A DNA stretch of 64,000 nt. Source: Glossina fuscipes (lineage: Eukaryota; Arthropoda; Insecta; Diptera; Glossinidae). The stretch lies in assembly GCF_014805625.2 (NCBI RefSeq), contig NW_023998440.1:1040877-1104876 (forward strand), given 5' to 3'. The notes below the pieces were generated by a model. It did not search any database and was not told the origin of the DNA. It worked only from the letters and a program-made list of their open reading frames with translations. Below are positions 1 to 11,540 of this stretch, one piece after another (the stretch's first letter is position 1; every line of letters begins with the position of its first letter). Position numbers and translations under genes: made by a program.

Positions 1-1034
1 ATTTAATAGAACACATCATTAACACTTACTTATTGTCACTTGATTTATTCAAAATAGGAAAATCGCTTTTTTTGTTTTTCTTTTGCTAAGTATTAACCGT
101 AAACCCGTAATCCAAGTAGAGGCGGTACGTAAACGATTTTAGCGATTTTCATTGAGTAATAATAATTTCTTTTCCATTAATACATTTTTAATTCGTGTAA
201 TTTGTTGCGGTTAAGCGCGATCGAATTGCATTCGTATTTCCACTTCTGATCGGTAATTATTTTGTAATTGGAATTTTTTTTCTCTTAGTATTATCGTTTA
301 GCAACGGAAGAGCTACTTTACTAAAACATGTTTACCGCTTAACGTTTCAACTCAAACTGATTATGAATTTGTTTCGTGCCAACTCCATTGCCTCACTGAA
401 AATATAGTTCTGTTACTTCTTGGATTCTCAACATAATGCATGTATACAAACAACATAGATACACACATATACACACACATACCTTACTCAATCGTGCTTG
501 AATGCTCGCTCCCATTTATACTAGCCCAGCATTACTATAGCAAATAATGGTAAAAGCTGTTTATACAGCGTACGCATACATAGGCAAATTAATGCACTCT
601 CCGATTTCTTACTAAAGTAAGTTTGCTTTTTTTTGTTGTTTTACCAACAACTCGACTTCTGTGATGACGATGGCAAAGTAACAAACACTATGGATTCACA
701 TATACAGTGTACATGTACGAATCCATGTGAGTTTGTTTAACACTAACACATCTATTAAGTTCCTTACTCTCAATTCCAATGCTTAAATTAGTGTATATAT
801 GCATGCATATATATGTGCGTGCGTGTTAAATGCGAGTAGGGGAAATGTAGCATTAAAATTGCATGGCATGCAACAAATGTTTGTGCACATATTCACATGC
901 ACAGTCAGAGTCGATTACAAAAATATAAAAGGAAAAACAATGCAAAAGCAAACATATGTGTCACTATGTTACAGTTACACTTACTTACTGCACTCTCTCG
1001 CACTCTCTTTCTCTCTCTCTCTCGTTTTGTGCAG
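1..1034. other. Non-coding, probable intron or UTR sequence
   Basis: AT-rich sequence with TA- and CA-rich runs such as the ACACACATAC stretch near 460-480 and a CT-rich stretch from about 990 to 1024. No coding block is certain. A good polypyrimidine-AG acceptor lies at 274-288. After it one frame stays open for 39 codons, ending near the AATATAG at about 401, but open runs of that length are common by chance here. If the exon call at 1035 is right, this is the last long intron of a + strand gene, with an alternative acceptor at 288. Confidence 0.4.
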
Positions 1035-1106
1035 TATAATGTATTTATTGTTGATGGCAAACGTAATAATGAAGTTTTATATCGAAGAGAAAGCCGGTTG
1101 TTAAAG
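1035..1106 (+). CDS. Candidate penultimate coding exon of an unidentified host gene
   Basis: A CT-rich polypyrimidine tract runs into GTGCAG at 1029-1034. It is followed by 72 bases that read in one frame as 24 residues including VFIVDGKRNNEV and LYRRESRLLK, and then by an AAG|GTTAGT donor at 1104-1112. The charged, varied composition is protein-like, unlike the low-complexity frames around it. The phase is 0 at both ends and joins cleanly to the exon at 1232. The frame is also open upstream and downstream, so openness alone is not evidence; the case rests on the splice pair, the composition and the in-frame stop just after the next acceptor. I do not recognise the protein. The alternative is a chance open frame between two CT tracts. 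Confidence 0.4.
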
Positions 1107-1231
1107 GTTAGTGCTATACATATGCACTCACTGTTTTCTTCTCATTCTCATTACTTTAAAATTTTTAATCTCTCTCTCTCTCTCTCTCTATCTGTCTCTT
1201 CATGTGTCTTATTCTCCTAATTCTGTTGTAG
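1107..1231 (+). other. Candidate short intron with a (TC)n polypyrimidine tract
   Basis: This 125-bp segment begins GTTAGT and ends TTGTAG. A (TC)10 run near 1170-1189 and further pyrimidines supply the tract. The length and layout are typical of short fly introns. The call depends on the two flanking exon candidates. Confidence 0.35.
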
Positions 1232-1249
1232 AGAAAAAAAAAGTACTAA
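1232..1249 (+). CDS. Candidate last coding segment (RKKKY then stop)
   Basis: Directly after the TTGTAG acceptor the phase-0 frame reads RKKKY and TAA (1247-1249), which would give a basic C-terminus following LYRRESRLLK. AATAAA hexamers follow at about 1276 and 1368, as expected in a 3' UTR, but such hexamers are common in this AT-rich DNA. Confidence 0.35.
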   Translation, partial: RKKKY

Positions 1250-2785
1250 AATAAATGTCGACATTGGAGCGAAGGAATAAAATAACAACTGAAACTGCGT
1301 GCAATTGTTAACATGTACGTTCATCACGGGCAACAGGCTATAAATGAAAGTATAAACAGAATAACTAGCAATAAACAATGTTTTTACTATTACGCTTGGT
1401 CACTCTCTCATATTATGAGAGAATGAGAGAGTTGCTTAAAAACTTTGAAATGAGAGATCAAATGAGAGACATCGGTCTTTAGCTTTTTTTGTTGTTCTTT
1501 GTATATTTATTTTTTTTTATTATTTTTGCTTAACATTGAAGTAATTACAGTAGTTAGTTGGCATTTATCTAGTAGTTGGGCTGTGTATGGGCGACAAGCG
1601 ATTGTCCTGTATTTATATTATATAAATGTGTGTAGATGAATATGCATTTGTGTGTACGGTTTTTAATCATGAATTTGCGACGCGTGCATACAATGTTAGT
1701 TCGTATGTAAATGAGCTGTAGTGTTAATTGTTGTAAAGAAGTTAATGTTCTGCAATTTACTGTGTTGTTATGCGTTTTTTATGGTTTCTGCAGAATATAT
1801 GGTTTAACAAAATTGTTGTTTTTATTAATTTTTATTTTAGTTTATTGCTTTTTTTTCCTTTTCCTTTAATTCATTTGCTGACTGCTGCTATCATCGAATT
1901 TATAATGAATGACTAAAATGAATAAAAAATTCTTTAATCAAATGGAAAAATTATTAATTTATGAGAAAATTTATTAAAAACAAAAAAAAAATCGATGCGG
2001 CTTTTTGTAACACAAGTTAATCCTTGATGATCATCCAATCACGTTCAATGCCCTTTAATATAAGAATTCAAAGATATTCGATCATTTTTATCAAAACGGG
2101 AAATTTTCTTTATCATTTTCAATATTTACAGCTTGAAATTCTTATGGTCCGAGTGTATTCATACACATAAATGCATGCATGTATGCTCTACCTTACCATT
2201 TTTCAACTTTTCAAGTTTTCTCCAGTTTTTTATATATTATATAAATTCTTAGCAATTGAAGGAGTATATAAACAAAGTTGTTCAACCGCTGCTCTTTTAA
2301 CTAGATTTTAATTAACACATCTAAAAAGGTCATGTCGCTAACCCATAAAGCGTTTTAGGCTGGTGCAGTTTTAGCGTCTGGAAGGTGACTGTTTGTATAA
2401 ATAAAAATTAAAAAGAAAATTCAAACATCTTCAAAGGAACTTCATCTTGAAAAATTGCGCCAAAATTCTCAAAGAATATTCTGTATTCTTCGATCAAGGT
2501 GATACTGCTTTGCCAGTTCGTAGAAAAAAAATTTCTTTCACCAAGCAGTTTGCTCGTTTTCTCTTTCGAAAATTCAATTTTAAGGACTCATTTTGCTAAG
2601 CCAAACTTTGAGGAAATCGACGAAACTTAAAAAAATTAGAAAAGGCCATCGAAGGTTTCTTCTTATTATACCGTTACGAAAGTGACTTGATATGTGGGTA
2701 GTTATCTGTGTCGAAGTTTGTATTTTTGAAACGAAACTGCGCCACTTTTGCAGGATTGACCTTAAGTGAGATAAAGATAACACTG
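1250..2785. other. AT-rich non-coding stretch, possible 3' UTR, with a GAGA-motif cluster
   Basis: No gene is seen. Four copies of ATGAGAGA fall between 1415 and 1470, the first forming a short hairpin with TCTCTCAT at 1404. GAGAG is the core bound by GAGA factor in flies. The rest is homopolymer-rich. TTTAGGCTGGTGCA near 2355 resembles a mariner terminal repeat but has no partner. Confidence 0.4.
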
Positions 2786-2980
2786 CGTTTTTGTTTTTAT
2801 TTTTGAGACCACCAATCATTAAGGGAAGCCTCCTACAGGTTAACACTACGTGGCGTTGGTCAGAAAGAAGTGTGGAAAGGGAAATAGGGCAGTCCTATGC
2901 CTAACGGATGTGAACTCAGTCAATAATTATTATACTTTTTTTATCGAACCTGCGAACATTGACTTGGTAGTCGCCACACT
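2786..2980 (-). mobile_element. tRNA-like SINE, copy 1, 5'-truncated
   Basis: Read on the minus strand, GGCGACTACCAAGT (from about 2975) leads into TGTTCGCAGGTTCGATAAA, whose GGTTCGATAAA (2940-2950) matches the pol III B box GGTTCGANTCC. It is followed by a pyrimidine-rich body containing CTTCTTTCTGACC, a GTAGTGTTAACCTG block and an A-rich tail at 2786-2805. The same order of blocks occurs in the copies near 10, 35.6, 44.7 and 54.8 kb. The A-box part is missing. It is too diverged to show a target duplication. Confidence 0.6.
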
Positions 2981-5900
2981 TTTCTATGCATCTGTGCGAA
3001 ACTCTTGAGAGCTCATGAGGGACTTGCCAGAGAAATGTTCGTCAAATGCCATTAGATTAACTCGGCTCTCTTCCCTCATTAAATAATGCGAATGAAAAGT
3101 AAATTTAACGTAAATTCTTCACAATTAGTTAAACAAAAAAGTATCGTCTTTCATCTCATTAATCTCGGATTGTACAGATTTTTAAAGACTTGTGAAAAAT
3201 TTCAAATAATTCGGCTGAAAAGTGTTCACTTGTTCGTCGTATGGCCCGTACTTTGCCTCATTCAGCTGTCATTTGCTTTGCCCCTTACAAAGCTCTCGTA
3301 ACGACGTAAAAATCCATTTCAACCAAAGCCTTTGAAAGTCGCCAGGGAATTCCAGAAGTTCTGCTTTGGGGGGCATAATGGTTTATTAGACTAATGAAAG
3401 ATTATCGCTCAGAATGACAAATATTAAAACTCAATCTGCAAGGAAAGAAAAAAGTTTTGTGAATTTGACTGCAAGCATACAGTCAAACTTTTTCCTCCAT
3501 ATATATGCGCTCTGAACAAAAGGTATCCCGAAGCTTCTCTTCCGGGCTTTAAGTTCATGACCCATAATTACCGCAGCGTGCTTCATACATTGTTGCTAAT
3601 TTTTCGCAACTCCTTCAAGCATTTCTTAATACATCTTCAACGAACCAAAAAAGCCCTTTGCCCAAAGGGGTAACAATATTGTAAATTAAAAAAGTAATTC
3701 GTTTTTTGGCTTAAAGGACGCTTTGAATTTTCTAGAATACTGGAGAAAATAAAAGTTTTTATTTAAAATGTCAAGCTTTGCGACAAGCTTGGCGGAAAGA
3801 CTTCATGAGTGAAATAAATCTTGCTAAGAATTTGGAATCTAATTTTATTCTTATGGATTTCTAATCCCTTTAAAATAGTGCAGACAACTTTAGGAAATAT
3901 GTGACTTCACCTAGAAGTAGTGTAGGTTGATCAACACGACAATTGAGTAGGTAAGAAGGTTCGTCGTGCTTTATAAATGAAACAGCACGCAAATGGTGCA
4001 TTTCGAGTTCCTCTGCAATTGCAAGATTGGTTAGATGTGGGTTTCTTACATGGATCCCAAAATGTCACTCACCGCTATTAATGATTTCTCTTGAGACTGT
4101 GGCAAACCTTTTGTGGCAGATCACACAATATTCACAACTTCTTCGCATTAGATTTTACGAGCGAGGAATGCAGTGCTTCCTTTTTAAAACTCTTACTAGA
4201 TGCAATGTCTTTTTAACCACTTTTTATCCGCTCTATCCACTGCATTTTGTCAACTCTACATTTCGCAACTAACTGATGAACGCTGTTGAAAGCAGTCCTC
4301 TTGTATATCCCGAGAAGTAACTACAAAACAAGTCTCCATGCGATAGAATAAACCTGCTGTCTTCTATCTGGCAACATAGTATGCCTGCAGGTAGGAAAAT
4401 ATGGGAGAACTTTCCTGTCAACCTGTTACAATTATATGTATGGCTGATAACATCGACCAATTTTTTTTTTGTATTGTACTAACTATTCGGTCAGCTCAAA
4501 TAAAAATTATCAAAAATACGTTTTCCTTACGCTAGCAATGTTACGTCTTAAGATCAGGTGAGAAGGACGGGTGTTTGTTCCCCGTGGTTGAATTAAAACA
4601 CTTGCAAATTGAAGGACAAAATAGGGTTTTGTTAGGAACCGGAGATTTTTTATTTGACGCCCACCGTACCAATCAGAATATCATAAATGGACTTGAAAAG
4701 GTGTTTAACTGTTTAGCCGATTTTTGAAGGCGCATGTAGCGATCTTCGAGCAATACCTGTTTTCTCTATTCGCTCGATGGTTTTGCTATTTGCAGCAATT
4801 AGAATTTTGTTACAACCAAGCAGAGCAATTATCATTTGTCGCCGTTTTAGACGACTCATAAGCCTGTATTTCTGATATAGACCTACAGACACCGCTCAAT
4901 ACTTTCATTTCACTTCCATTTTAAATGCGTAATAGAATGAATTTGGTGAAATTCGGTTATCATGAATAGAAAAAATTTCGTTTACGTGCATTTCTTATAC
5001 ATATGCACCTTTTACATGCATTATTATAATATATTATATATTAATATATTATAAAATGCTTTTGCAATGCATTACGAACTTCAAAAAGATTTTCACCAAA
5101 GCTTCTAAGCAGAAAAAAACAAATAAATCTATGTTATCCTCCAATTTTCAAGTCTTGCTCTTTAATATCGAGGTAAAGCTTTATTCCTTAGTCTTAGCTT
5201 CTTTCGTATGTAAATTTTTTTTCTGAAAACTAGAAATTCGGCATAATTTTATAAAAAAAGCTTGATTCTAAATAATTGAGGACGTTACGCAGACCAAAAC
5301 TATTTTTTTCTTTTCTATATATGCTAATATTTATGCTGAAACTTCAGTAAGTACATGCATTTTTATTCAGCAAACATTTCAAAGTTAATTTAATGCCAAT
5401 TGATTTCAAAGTTTTTCTATTTCTTTTCTTTCTCATATTAACTACTATAAGATAGAAGTAAGAGCGAGTTATCATACGCTTTGCAACTAGTCTAGAACTA
5501 CATCTCGAGGCCTTACGACGAATAAAGTTTGGCATTATACTTCAGATTAGTATGATATTTCACAAGCTTGTCGTTTATTTATCTTCACATCTGCCGCGTG
5601 AGTTGACTTAATCCTAAGTCTTTTGAAATCTAAACTTAGGTGTGTTATTAAGCCGTAAGTCGATATATTTGTAGGCTTGTACATACTTTTTGAAAAAAAA
5701 AAAACAAAAAAAATACTCAGCGTAAAATCATTGCCGACGAGATAAGAGATCTTTGGGTAATCTATTCCTTCTTCTTATCTCAAGGCTGCTGATTTCCCAC
5801 ATGAAAAAGACGGTCGGCAATGCTTACTTCTACCAATGTGGTTTTCATAAACTGAAAGGGAGATTCGCGACCAGCATCAACGCTAAATCGATTTAAGTAT

Positions 5901-7015
5901 ATCTGTATCCCTTTTTTCGTCCGTCCAACGTTCCCTCTTCGTCAATGTGTCTGGCAAGCGTTCTCCTAAAAAATTAGTATGTCGACAGAACCTCTAGGGA
6001 GCTCAGTTTTCAGAAACAAAAAAAATTGGTATTATTAATAATCACCATTTTCATCGTTATCAACTAACCAAGAAGTATGCCAACGATAGAACGGCTCAGT
6101 TTTTAAGATCAAAGAAAAACGAGTTTTTTCTGTATATCATGATCAACAAGGTACACCTAATTTTGAAAATTCCCATTTAGATTCTACGAGGGACGGTTGT
6201 AAAGTGTTCGGACAAAAATCAGTCGTCTCGAAATTTTATTTTTCTGCTCGTGCTATGTCCGTGTGGGAACTTTTCGGTGTAAGCTAAAGGTGATGGATGT
6301 AAAATATTTTTCCTAAAAAAAGTGAAACGTTGTCGAAATTATTATGAATGGTTGGATGGCTTTAAAATGACAGAGCATCAAAAAAAAAAAAAAACCGAAA
6401 GACGAATGAATTTTTACGGAATGATATAGATAAGGGCCTCGTTTGATGAAAACCTTCTATAATAATATTCGTTAAAGAACTTTTGCCTTTTCCACATCAA
6501 CCAAAGGTCTTCGGCCGAATGTGCTTTCTTCAATTGACTGAACCGAGCTCACCATAATTCTGTGTGACCTTTTACTACTAACCTACTATCAGCTTATAAT
6601 TCTTTGAATAACTTTCTTCTGATATTTTGAAGTATAGCTTATGTCTGATTGTTCACTTGTTAGTAATCCTAGGAACTCTCGTGGCGAAAATAATGGAAAC
6701 CAAACAACGATTCAATCGAACTTTTACGACCACAATTGAAAAATGCTAGGTAAGAGTAAAAGATAATAGCGCTCGCCCTATGTATCGCTAATGTTTCTGA
6801 CACATCGAAGAAACCGTACAGCATAGCCTGCATACAGCAAGAAAATGGATTAATTGATCAAGGAAGTGTTTCCAGTAAACGTTGAAGGGACTGCAAAAAA
6901 AAGCTTGGAGGAAAGGAAAGCTTGGAAGAACGAGAAGGAAAATGTTTGTCACCTTATTTGCTTGTAGCAAACATACTCGATCATATCGGCCAAGAGTGTT
7001 GCGTTGAGTATCCAA
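2981..7015. other. Non-coding stretch, no gene supported
   Basis: Homopolymer-rich sequence with only short chance frames (at most about 81 codons, none with recognisable motifs). It contains an AT palindrome at 5018-5059 and a weak (GTCC)-like fragment of repeat family A near 5885-5935. A stretch near 6320-6370 encodes a YEWLDGFK-like string vaguely like a mariner DNA-binding domain, but it is too short to call. Confidence 0.6.
5018..5059. repeat. AT-rich palindrome
   Basis: GCATTATTATAATATAT (5018-5034) and ATATATTATAAAATGC (5044-5059) form near-perfect inverted arms about a short centre. It may be a chance palindrome in TA-rich DNA or the remnant of a MITE end. No flanking duplication is evident. 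Confidence 0.45.
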
Positions 7016-8075
7016 CGTTCGACTTTAAATAGAAATCTTTTTATAGTTTTTTTTTTTTTTGCTTCTTGGTTTAGTTTAACAAAGTTTTAACCAAAAAATT
7101 ATGAAAATTTTGTCCTCAAAAAGCAAAAAAAAAAAAAAAAAAAAAAAATGACTGATAGAGAAAATGAAAAGCAAAAAAAAACTTGTTCCCCATGACCATG
7201 ACTGCTGCTGCGCGTTTGCCTTAAAGATCTCCACAAATAGCAACAAAGTGTACGTCATAGATATAAAACTACAAACAACAAACGGCAAACAGCAGCACTG
7301 GAAGTTGTTGCAGTAGACGTAGCTGGTAGATGGGTAGTAAACTCTTTATAATTGCATTCAAAAAGAGAAAAAAAAAAATGGTCTGATCGACCCATTGTGC
7401 TTTTGGGTTATGTGTTCAATTAAAAAACGTTTGAATTCAAATTTAACGTGACATTAACATTGAACATTGTTTTCTGAATGGAGGCAAAGCAAAAAATAAA
7501 AAAAAATAAAAACTCAATGTTGCATATATTATTTATAGAGTTGAAGAAGAAGTCACTTAAAATGGACAAAGCAGCCTAAAAATATATGTACGGAGGTGAG
7601 GTATGCAAAATGTATGAGAATTTTACCATTAATTGTAAGGAAATTATTATTATTATTATTATTTTTTTTTTTTGTTTTTATTTTTATTACAATTTTTCCA
7701 TTTTTTATTTTTTAAATTAAAATATTTTCCTTAAAGAGAAAAAAAAAAAAAAAAAATCGAAACAAGAATACTTTGTTGTAGCTTTCATAACTTAATAAAA
7801 GGAAATCATTACTTTAATCATTTAAAGTATTGTCTCGCCTGTCTAAATTGGTTATGGTATGTGCATACACACATACACATACACTTATGTTTGCAATGTG
7901 CTTGTGACAAAAAACAATTTGCTATATTGCCAACGCCACGCATATTTCTTTTATAATACCCAAGGAGAAGATATAAACACACTTGTCAACGTACGTATGC
8001 TTGTTTATGCATAAAAGTGTATAAGACTATCATCATATCATCATTTTGTGCGAGCTATACGATGTAGACCCAGTA

Positions 8076-8203
8076 TGTGTGTGTGTGTGTGTGTACATGC
8101 GTGCGTACATGTAGTCCTATTACATTTCACAGATCCAAACATACATGCATAGATACATTTATGCATACAAGCGTACAAACATATATATATATATATATAT
8201 ATA
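8076..8203. repeat. (TG)n and (AT)n microsatellites
   Basis: A nearly pure TG run at 8076-8094 and an AT run at 8180-8203, separated by TACATACATGC-like sequence. Confidence 0.9.
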
Positions 8204-8645
8204 GTTATAAACGTATGTATTATAGGCTTCTCATCCTCTTGGCACTTAGTTGATATACGCTATATATATTGTTTTAATGTCTTTTCGTGTTTAAAATTGC
8301 AAATACAGATTGCGTTATATGCATCAATAAATCGTTCAAGTAACAGCGACAGCATCAGCCGCCGCTGTAATGGTAAATGCAATACATTTCAACGGTAGTA
8401 CGGTTACACTAGTACATTACTATCACCATCATCATGATCATCGTCAATATCATCATCGGTAACAGCAAAAATTATAACAGCAATATGCAATAGCGACAAT
8501 AGTAACAACAACACCAACAACAACAATAGGAATAGCAATAGCGTCACCAATATTACTTTAAAGTATTTATATAAAATAAAATGAAAAGAAATACAGCAAC
8601 ACTAACAACAACAGTACTAAAAAAAGCCCAAGTAGTGAAGTGGTA

Positions 8646-8680
8646 AAGAAGAAGTAGAAGTAGAAGAAGAAGAAGAAGAA
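8646..8680. repeat. (GAA)n trinucleotide repeat
   Basis: An imperfect GAAGTA unit becomes pure GAA. There is no open frame of note through it. Confidence 0.85.
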
Positions 8681-9424
8681 GCTACGAAACACCACGAATA
8701 GAAGAATATTGCACTACTTTGCTTGTATGTGGATTGAAAAAATGTGTTTCTTTTATATTCTTTACTTCTTAGATTTTTTATTGTTGTTGTAACTTTTTTC
8801 TTAGTACAAATGCGGGTTCAATCACTTGCTAAGGGTTCTCATGTCATATATAATAATATATTCATGTGTTTGCTTTACTTTAAAGTTACTATATCAGCGA
8901 TAAACTCAATCTATCCTGCACGCAGAAGGGCACTTTACACACAAAAACATTTTAATGTTTTTAAACATTAAAGCCAAAAGTTTTTAGATTTCCAAAGGAG
9001 AGCGAGCGTCATTTGAATATGTACACATAGAATCCCACTATAGTTATGCGTATGTACAGGCTTCCCTTGTGTGATACGTTTAATTCGTACCCCCAATACT
9101 CTTTTATTTATTTATTGAAACTAAGTTACAGTATCAGGTAGTATAACTTAAACTTGAATATAGTATAAATCGGGGCAATGTGTACCGCATTGCATCGTAA
9201 CTTGTGCATCCCATACAAGATCTAAGTGATCTTAATGAAAGCCATGTATGTGCGGTTTTGTCGAAACCGAATCTTAAGATGTAAAATTTAATGATGGAAA
9301 GTAAGTTAAGTTCAAGTTTTTATAAAAAACACAAAATGAATTTCAATTTTATGATCAAAGACAAAAGTTAAAAATTAATTTTTAAGTAAAGAGACTATAT
9401 ATAGTCTTCAAAATTGACATATTT

Positions 9425-9610
9425 TGATTCCGACCTGTGGGTTGAGAGCAAGAGAACAAGATAGACAAACGGACGGATAGGCTTAGATCGATTTCAAGAG
9501 TGATTCTGAATCGATCGGCGTAATAAAAGATTAGTCTATCTCAAGACCTTCTTGGTGTTGCATACATCCCCAAAAGCGTGATCCTCGATCCACAAGTGCT
9601 GTGGCGTATA
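9425..9610 (-). repeat. Dispersed repeat family A (mini-me-like), copy 1
   Basis: On the minus strand this shows the family order: a CACAGCACTTGTGG end, GGATGTATGCAACACC AAGAAGG, an ATCGATTC hairpin (GATCGATTTC 9486-9495 against GAATCGATC 9508-9516), AAGC, then a GTCC-type run (CCGTCCGTTTGTC) and a CAGGTCGGAA block. Dipteran mini-me elements are known for a conserved core beside (TA)n and (GTCY)n runs; assignment to that group is inferred from this layout. Confidence 0.65.
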
Positions 9611-9872
9611 ATAATAGCGACGGCTATATAAGGTACAGTTAATCTCATTTTTTATTCCAAAGCTGGTTGCAACTCCTCTTGTATGCGAGTTTTTGAAAAC
9701 ACGTTATAATATTCACAAATTTTGTTTTGTATTGTCTCGAAATCGTGTTTGGCGTCGTCTTTGCTACACGAGGGACCCCTGTGTGTATATGCATGAGATA
9801 TTATGATTGTTTTATCGGTGTATGAAGTGGGCACGGCTAAAAAATAATACGTATATATATAATACTTATATC

Positions 9873-9893
9873 TATATATATATATATATATAT
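9873..9893. repeat. (TA)n microsatellite at a SINE tail
   Basis: TA run followed by a T run, i.e. the poly-A tail of the minus-strand SINE. The short frame across this region is not a gene. Confidence 0.85.
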
Positions 9894-10020
9894 TTTTTTT
9901 TTTTGTACTGCTCATTGCTCAGGTGACGTCGTCACTGTAACGGTCAGAAAGAAGAAGAGGAAAAAATAGAGAAGTGGTGGACATGATAGTCGCGGTTCTT
10001 ACCCACTCGACCATTGAGGC
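9893..10020 (-). mobile_element. tRNA-like SINE, copy 2, body deleted
   Basis: The minus strand begins with TGGTCGAGTGGG (10013-10002), a good pol III A box, then GTAAGAACCGCGACTAT. It jumps straight to the pyrimidine-rich tail (CCACTTCTCT, CTTCTTTCTGACCG) and ends in a poly-A at 9893-9904 beside a (TA)n run. The B-box part present in other copies is missing. It lies head to head with copy 3. Confidence 0.7.
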
Positions 10021-10200
10021 GGATTGTTTAAGAATCGCGACTACGACGCGTTCGCGGACTTAAATCTCACTGCGGTAGATGTATTCAGTCGAGGTTATAT
10101 TGCGTGCTTAGATGATAAAAGCATTATGCCTACCGGTTCGGGCCAGCACTCACCGAGCCTGAACAACGGATCCTTTGCCAATCTCCTTACTCAATTCTCT
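10021..10200 (+). mobile_element. tRNA-like SINE, copy 3, tail lost
   Basis: AATCGCGACTAC (10033-10044), TTCGCGGACTTAAATCTC (B-box region 10056-10067) and GCGGTAGATGTATTCAGTCG match the copy at 54767-54850 base for base over most positions, with small gaps. The pyrimidine-rich tail and poly-A are absent or unrecognisable. The 67-codon frame here (10024-10227) is a by-product of the element's low stop density, not a protein gene. Confidence 0.6.
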
Positions 10201-10374
10201 CCAACCATGACAATGTTAAACTTATAGGGAACTTCCCATGTTTGAGTGACGATTTAAAAAAAAAGGTCTATCAGCACATGCAAAAGAGAGCTCTGTCCCT
10301 AATTTTGGCGGACTTGAACTGCCTTATTAAATTAATAATGTTAAAAATTAATAAAAGAAAAAACATTAACATAA

Positions 10375-11540
10375 ACCGAATCTTTTACACCCATCACCAT
10401 TATCCTAAAAGGAATAAAAAAAAGGAAAGAACTAATTTTTTATATTTTGTAAGTAGGCCCAGAATAAAAGGTGAAACTTATATGGAGTATGTGCTGTACT
10501 TTACGAACACGCAAAGCAAAGACGTTCGCAGCTTTTGTGGACGTTGCAGGTGTGCCTATTGACCGGCTGGGGTCATTTTCGAATTCATTCGCAAACTTAT
10601 AGGCGACGTCTTCATTTTTACAACTACGCAGTTGGGCAGACTGACAGATGGACAGAGGGACGGTGGGCACGCTTCTGTGCATTACGTTTTTGAAGCTCGT
10701 TTCTGCGGGTTGTAAAAGTATTGAAATTAAATTAAATTTGGATGGGTTGCATGGTCAGTTTTTCCCAATTTCGCGCAGGTGCTACAGAATCGCCCACTAG
10801 AATACACGTTTGCAGATTTACTTGCCGTAATTTGTGATATAATAAACGAAAAACCATTATTTTTTGGTCCTTTTGAAAAACAGAAGAGTTTTCAGTTTAC
10901 TTGGCATTGTATGCGGGTCTTTCGAGCGATTTGTCCCATTTTCAATATTAATTTGGGTGCAAGAAATTGTAATGTTTCTACCAAATCTTTGGCCGATTAA
11001 TTTTGTAAGAGTAGTCAGATTTTCATAGTACAACCGGTACATACAATGAATGCTATAGCATCCGCGACAAGCTGACCAAATTTTTCAAAAGGGTTAACTT
11101 GAGCGCTATTGCATTCGAGTAAGAGAAAATATGAGAAAAATGAGAGAATCTCGTCTCTTTCTAACGTATAGAACTTTATGAATTGAAAGGCGATTTAGAA
11201 AGAATTAAGTAATGTGGAAAAACCTAAGGAATCAGTTAAACAGTACTTCGGCACGTGTCATATTTAAAAAATCTTATATATTTATATATACGATTGAATG
11301 AAAAATAATTGACTTTAAAATATGAATGGATGCATAACATCCATATTATTTTGCATCGCAATGAAAATAAATGATGCGTTGTCTACGTCCGCGATCTTGC
11401 TAAACCGATTCAAAATTTCATGCTGTTTTGGAATACTTATAATCTGTAGGGCCTCTGAAGCTAGCTTCGGTGCGTTGTCAACATTTTGACAAAATGCTTA
11501 TGCCGCTCATCTTTCGGCGATGGGCATAAAAATATTTAAG
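10375..11540. mobile_element. Dispersed repeat family B, copy 1
   Basis: Starts CTTTTACACCCATCACCATTAT and ends near 11500-11520 with CTCATCTTTCGGCGATGGGC, so the ends contain an inverted CACCCATCACC / GGTGATGGGTG-type motif. Interior blocks such as CATTTTCGAATTC, TTCGCAAACTTATAGGCGACGTC, GCAGATTTACTTGCCGTAATTTGTGA and TTTGTCCCATTTTCAATATTAA recur in the same order at 36285-37020. No transposase is visible. A (GACAGA)-like run at 10640-10665 links it to family A, so it may be a composite or a non-autonomous DNA element. The frames at 10242-10682 and 10779-11042 are shadows. Confidence 0.5.

Larger units (their letters stand above)
7016..9080. other. TE-poor, microsatellite-rich stretch
   Basis: Holds poly-A 7125-7148, (ATT)n 7642-7664, (TG)n 8076-8094, (AT)n 8180-8203, CAA/CAG/CAT-rich sequence 8340-8620 and (GAA)n 8646-8680. 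CAN-rich blocks of this kind are common in fly UTRs and introns. A 30-codon His-rich frame starts at ATG 8370 and ends at TAA 8460-8462. A weak acceptor at 8308 with a GTAAAT donor at 8373 could frame a 64-bp exon (IALYASINRSSNSDS in phase 0). Neither is convincing. Confidence 0.5.

Noticed and set aside
897..1220. 107-codon + frame as a single gene
   Set aside because: Spans two CT-repeat tracts; only the spliced sub-block 1035-1106 looks protein-like.
2353..2380. Mariner-TIR-like TTTAGGCTGGTGCA
   Set aside because: No inverted partner and no transposase blocks within 2 kb.
6320..6400. Mariner HTH-like string YEWLDGFK
   Set aside because: Only about eight matching residues and no further blocks on either side.
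10024..10227. 67-codon frame as a small protein gene
   Set aside because: Lies in SINE copy 3; explained by the element.
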